Below, piece after piece: positions 61,426 through 64,000 of a DNA stretch of 64,000 nucleotides; position 1 is the stretch's first letter, and each line of letters begins with the position of its first letter. The DNA is taken from contig JAURVT010000045.1 of NCBI GenBank assembly GCA_030655315.1, positions 1 to 64,000 of the forward strand, read 5' to 3'. Both the position numbers and the translations under genes were made by a program. Source of the stretch: Nocardioidaceae bacterium (lineage in GTDB: Bacteria > Actinomycetota > Actinomycetes > Propionibacteriales > Nocardioidaceae). The notes below the pieces were generated by a model. That model had not been told where the DNA came from. It made no database searches and saw only the letters and a list, made by a program, of their open reading frames with translations.

Positions 61426-62175
61426 TCAGGCGGGGATGGGGACGAGCTCGACGGCTCCGACCGCGTAGCGGGCGAGGACGGTGCGGGCGACCTCCTCGTC
61501 GTCACCGAGGGGGTCGGCGACGGCGACGGCACCGGCCTCGAGGGCGAGCTCGGCGGCCCGGTCGGACAGGAAGCCCGGCGCGAGGAACAGCGAGCCGACG
61601 GCGATGTGGCGACGGCCGTCGGTGCGCAGGGCCCGCACGGCCTCGCCGGTCGCCGGCGGGGCGGCGGTGGCGAAGGCGGCGACGGTGGGCAGCTTGTGCC
61701 GCGAGCCCCAGGCACGGGCCACGCGGGCGACGTGCTGGTTCGCGAGCTGGTCGGTGGAGCCGGCGGCGGCCAGGACCAGACCGTCGAGCTCACGGACGCG
61801 GGCGTCGGTGAGCGCGGCGCGCAGACGGCGGTCGAGGACGTCGAGCGTGCCCCACGACGACCCGAGCACGTCGGTCGCGTGGATGCGCAGCCCGGTGTGG
61901 CGGCGCTGCACGGTCTCGATGGCGCCGGGGAGGTCCATGTCGGCGTGGTAGCCGGGCGTGACGAGCAGCGGGACGACGACGACCTCGTCGTACCCCTCGG
62001 CCGCGAGCCGGTCGACGGTGCGGGCGAACGAGGTGTCGCCGGGTGCGAGGAACGCCGTCTCGATCCTCAGGTCGGGACGCATGCAGGCGACCGTCTCCGT
62101 GAGGGCATTGATGGTGGTGGCCGAACGGGGGTCGTGGCTGCCGGGTGCTACGGCGACCAGGGCTGGTGCGGTCAT
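61426..62175 (-). CDS. Sirohydrochlorin chelatase, two-domain CbiX type
   Basis: A 249-residue class II chelatase. Two CbiX repeats are seen: ALVAVAPGSHDPRSA with PLLVTPGYHADMDLPGAI in the first half, and LVLAAAGSTD with IAVGSLFLAPGFLSDRA in the second. It inserts iron (or cobalt) into sirohydrochlorin; with sulfite reductase in the same cluster, siroheme synthesis is the likely role. The start has AAGGAGGC at a good distance and follows CysH by 59 bases. Confidence 0.9.
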   Translation of the reverse strand: MTAPALVAVAPGSHDPRSATTINALTETVACMRPDLRIETAFLAPGDTSFARTVDRLAAEGYDEVVVVPLLVTPGYHADMDLPGAIETVQRRHTGLRIHATDVLGSSWGTLDVLDRRLRAALTDARVRELDGLVLAAAGSTDQLANQHVARVARAWGSRHKLPTVAAFATAAPPATGEAVRALRTDGRRHIAVGSLFLAPGFLSDRAAELALEAGAVAVADPLGDDEEVARTVLARYAVGAVELVPIPA

Positions 62176-62234
62176 GGTGCGTGCCTCCTTCCTGAGGTGC
62201 TGCTGTGGTGTGCGGGGAACGGGGTGGTGCTGGA

Positions 62235-62960
62235 TCAGAGGTTGATGCCGCACTCGGACTTGCCGGTGCCGGCCCAACGGCCGGCGCGGGCGTCCTCGCC
62301 GGGGGCGACCCGACGCGTGCAGGGGAAGCAGCCGATCGACGGGTAGCCGTCGTACTGCAGCGGGTTCACCAGCACGTTGTTGTCGACGATGTAGCGGTCG
62401 ATGTCGTCCTGCGTCCACCGGGCGAGCGGCGAGACCTTGACCTTCTGCTTGCGGTCGTCCCAGCCGATGACGGGGGCGATGACGCGGTCGTGGGTCTCCT
62501 CGCGGCGCAGCCCGGTGGCCCAGGCGTCGTAGCCGGCGAGGGCGTCGCGCAGCGGCTCGACCTTGCGCAGCGCGCAGCACAGGTCGGGGTCGCGGGAGAA
62601 CAGGTCCTTGCCGTGGGCGGCGTCCTGCTCGGCGACGGTCTGCTTCGCGCGGACGTTGACGACGTTGACGGGCAGCGTCGCCGCGACCGCGTCGCGGGTG
62701 CCGATCGTCTCGGCGAAGTGGTAGCCGGTGTCGAGGAAGACGACGTCGACTCCGGGCGCGACGCTCGAGGCGACGTGAGCGAGCACGGCGTCGGTCATGG
62801 ACGACGTGATCGCGAAGCGGTCGCCGAACATCTCGACGGCCCACTCGATGATGATCGCGGCCGGGGCCAGCTCGAGGTCGGCACCGGCGATGCGGGCCAG
62901 CTCCTCGAGCTCGGCGGGCGTGCGGCCGACCAGTCGACCTTCGGGCGACGTGAGGGTCAT
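62235..62960 (-). CDS. cysH: Assimilatory phosphoadenylyl/adenylyl-sulfate reductase
   Basis: A 241-residue PAPS/APS reductase. PP-loop-like DRFAITSSMTDAVLAHVA, then VVFLDTGYHFAET and the catalytic ECGINL at the C-terminus (C237). It has the [4Fe-4S] cluster cysteines C128-C129 (DLCCALRKVEPL) and C211-x2-C214 (GCFPCTRR), which mark the APS-preferring type found in actinobacteria. It reduces activated sulfate to sulfite with thioredoxin. The ATG overlaps the small CysX-like gene stop as ATGA. The usual ECGIH ends here as ECGIN. Confidence 0.95.
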   Translation of the reverse strand: MTLTSPEGRLVGRTPAELEELARIAGADLELAPAAIIIEWAVEMFGDRFAITSSMTDAVLAHVASSVAPGVDVVFLDTGYHFAETIGTRDAVAATLPVNVVNVRAKQTVAEQDAAHGKDLFSRDPDLCCALRKVEPLRDALAGYDAWATGLRREETHDRVIAPVIGWDDRKQKVKVSPLARWTQDDIDRYIVDNNVLVNPLQYDGYPSIGCFPCTRRVAPGEDARAGRWAGTGKSECGINL

Positions 62961-63124
62961 GCGGGGCCACCTCCTTGACGGTGCGGGGCGAGCTGCCCCA
63001 CGAACGAGAGCCGGAACGCCCGCTGGCAGGCACGGCATTCCCACTCGCCGTGCTTCTCGCCGTGGGGACGCAGGTCCTCGTCGGCGCAGTACGGGCAGTG
63101 GAACGGGACGGCGCGGTCAGTCAT
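62957..63124 (-). CDS. Small CysX-like zinc-ribbon/ferredoxin-like protein
   Basis: A 55-residue protein hidden between sulfite reductase and cysH. It reads MTDRAVPFHCPYCADEDLRP followed by HGEKHGEWECRACQRAFRLS and a short tail. Two CxxC pairs (CPYC at residues 10-13 and CRAC near 30-33) form a zinc-ribbon or rubredoxin-like site. Both ends overlap their neighbours by ATGA (63121-63124 and 62957-62960), which strongly supports translation. The position between sulfite reductase and APS reductase is that of cysX in Corynebacterium glutamicum, annotated as ferredoxin-like. An electron-transfer or accessory role to sulfite reductase is inference. Confidence 0.88.
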   Translation of the reverse strand: MTDRAVPFHCPYCADEDLRPHGEKHGEWECRACQRAFRLSFVGQLAPHRQGGGPA

Positions 63125-64000
63125 CGCAGGGCCTCCTCGTCGGCGCGGGCGACCCAGCGGGCGAAGGACTCGCCGTCGGTGCGCGCGTCGAGGTAGCGAC
63201 GGGTGATGCCCTCGACGTAGTCGGCGAGGCCGTCGCCGGTGACCTTGTGGGCGCGGATCTTGCGACCGAACCCGGCCTGCAGGCCGAGCGCGCCGCCGAG
63301 GTGCACCTGGAAGCCCTCGACCTGCTCACCGTCGGCACCCGGGACCAGCTGGCCCTTGAGGCCGATGTCGGCGGTCTGGATGCGGGCGCAGGAGTTCGGG
63401 CAGCCGTTGACGTTGACCGTGATCGGCACGTCGAGGTCGGGGATCCGGCGGCTCATCTCGTCGGCGAGCCAGGTGGCGCGCGCCTTGGTCTCGACGATGG
63501 CGAGCTTGCAGTACTCGATGCCGGTGCAGGCCATCGTGTTGCGGCGCCACTGCGACGGGCGCGCGTGCAGGCCCAGCTCGTCGAGCGCGGCGATCAGCGG
63601 CTCGACCTGGTCCTCGTCGACGTCGAGCACCACGAGCTTCTGCATCGGGGTGGTGCGCACCCGGGTGCTGCCGTGCGCCTCGACGACGTCGGCGAGCCGC
63701 AGGAGCAGCGAGCCGGAGATGCGACCGACGGACGGCGCGACGCCCACGTAGAACTTGCCGTCCTTCTGACGGTGCACGCCGACGTGGTCGCCGGGGGTCT
63801 CGGGCGCGAACGACTCGGGGCCGTCGAGCAGGGCTCGGCCGAGGTACTCCTTCTCGAGGACCTCCCGGAACTTCTCGGGGCCCCAGTCGGCGACCAGGAA
63901 CTTGATCCGGGCGCGGGTGCGCAGGCGGCGGTAGCCGTAGTCGCGGAAGACCTCGACGACGCCCTTCCAGACCTCGGGGACCTCGGCCAGCGGCACCCAG
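63121..64000 (-). CDS. Ferredoxin-type sulfite (or nitrite) reductase, 3' part only
   Basis: The C-terminal ~290 codons of a siroheme [4Fe-4S] reductase; the gene continues past the window end. NTMACTGIEYCKLAIVETK and VNVNGCPNSCARIQTADIG hold the four cluster cysteines in the usual C-x5-C and C-x3-C arrangement. RVRTTPMQKLVVLDVDEDQ and FYVGVAPSVGRISG are the substrate/siroheme repeats. With cysH, cysX and a sirohydrochlorin chelatase downstream, the role is reduction of sulfite to sulfide; nitrite reductases look alike, but the context favours sulfite. The 3' end overlaps the CysX-like start. Confidence 0.93.
   Translation of the reverse strand, partial: WVPLAEVPEVWKGVVEVFRDYGYRRLRTRARIKFLVADWGPEKFREVLEKEYLGRALLDGPESFAPETPGDHVGVHRQKDGKFYVGVAPSVGRISGSLLLRLADVVEAHGSTRVRTTPMQKLVVLDVDEDQVEPLIAALDELGLHARPSQWRRNTMACTGIEYCKLAIVETKARATWLADEMSRRIPDLDVPITVNVNGCPNSCARIQTADIGLKGQLVPGADGEQVEGFQVHLGGALGLQAGFGRKIRAHKVTGDGLADYVEGITRRYLDARTDGESFARWVARADEEALR

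Overview
The window reads as a chromosome segment of a very GC-rich actinobacterium. The lineage is an inference, probably Propionibacteriales/Nocardioidaceae (Nocardioides or Aeromicrobium-like). It rests on the coproporphyrin-dependent heme operon (hemE, hemY/cgoX, hemQ) divergent from an RNase D/DUF3000 pair, on a DUF222-HNH protein, DUF3000 and DUF6636 proteins, on frequent GTG starts, and on many genes that look leaderless. I see no rRNA, tRNA, CRISPR array, prophage or intact insertion sequence. About 58 protein genes cover most of the DNA, many with ATGA, GTGA or TGATG overlaps.

Layout. 0-7 kb: tail of an HNH protein, a HAD-like protein, then a minus-strand run (DMT transporter, phosphatidylcholine-synthase-like enzyme, DHA2 drug transporter, exonuclease III, DUF2071, CNNM/HlyC protein). 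7-10 kb: a lipoprotein with an M15-like domain, a two-domain secreted phosphodiesterase, Trm112. 10-18 kb: one minus-strand operon for import and cleavage of gamma-glutamyl peptides (binding protein, two permeases, gamma-glutamyltransferase, fused ATPase, GntR regulator), with a perfect TTGTATACAA palindrome at its promoter. 18-18.9 kb: a gene-free block of three tandem ~320 bp palindromic repeats. 18.9-24 kb: AbgT transporter plus M20 hydrolase, then a BisC-like molybdoenzyme. 24-31.5 kb: MarR/MFS pair, sulfotransferase, aldo/keto reductase, AbrB-like membrane protein, MenJ-like reductase, M50 peptidase. 32.5-36.7 kb: a giant palindrome followed by an unusual SbcD/SbcC-like pair. 36.8-42.3 kb: amino-acid permease with Usp and a lipoprotein, NUDIX protein, RecQ with a phosphoribosyltransferase-like tail. 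42-50 kb: fused SecDF, PhoD phosphatase, PepC overlapping a disulfide-type flavoprotein, methyltransferase. 50.5-51 kb: second giant inverted repeat. 51-56.8 kb: RNase D/DUF3000 versus the heme operon. 57-61 kb: MsrB, LigC-type ligase, SDR, PPK2. 61-64 kb: assimilatory sulfate reduction (sulfite reductase, a 55-residue CysX-like zinc-ribbon protein, CysH, CbiX chelatase), cut by the window end.

Two system-level signals stand out. First, at least nine intergenic spaces or sub-blocks hold long imperfect palindromes (about 55 to 390 bp). Several share cores: the 18 kb triplet with the 61.4 kb element, and the 50.7 kb element with the 56.8 kb one. The best single example, with 48-bp arms matching at 45 positions, sits just upstream of the SbcD/SbcC-like pair. 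Canonical SbcCD is the nuclease that attacks such structures, and this pair lacks the zinc hook and has two substituted metal ligands. Second, at least thirteen genes have a TAnnnT hexamer ending exactly six bases before ATG/GTG, with two more at seven, which implies leaderless transcripts and fixes several start codons.
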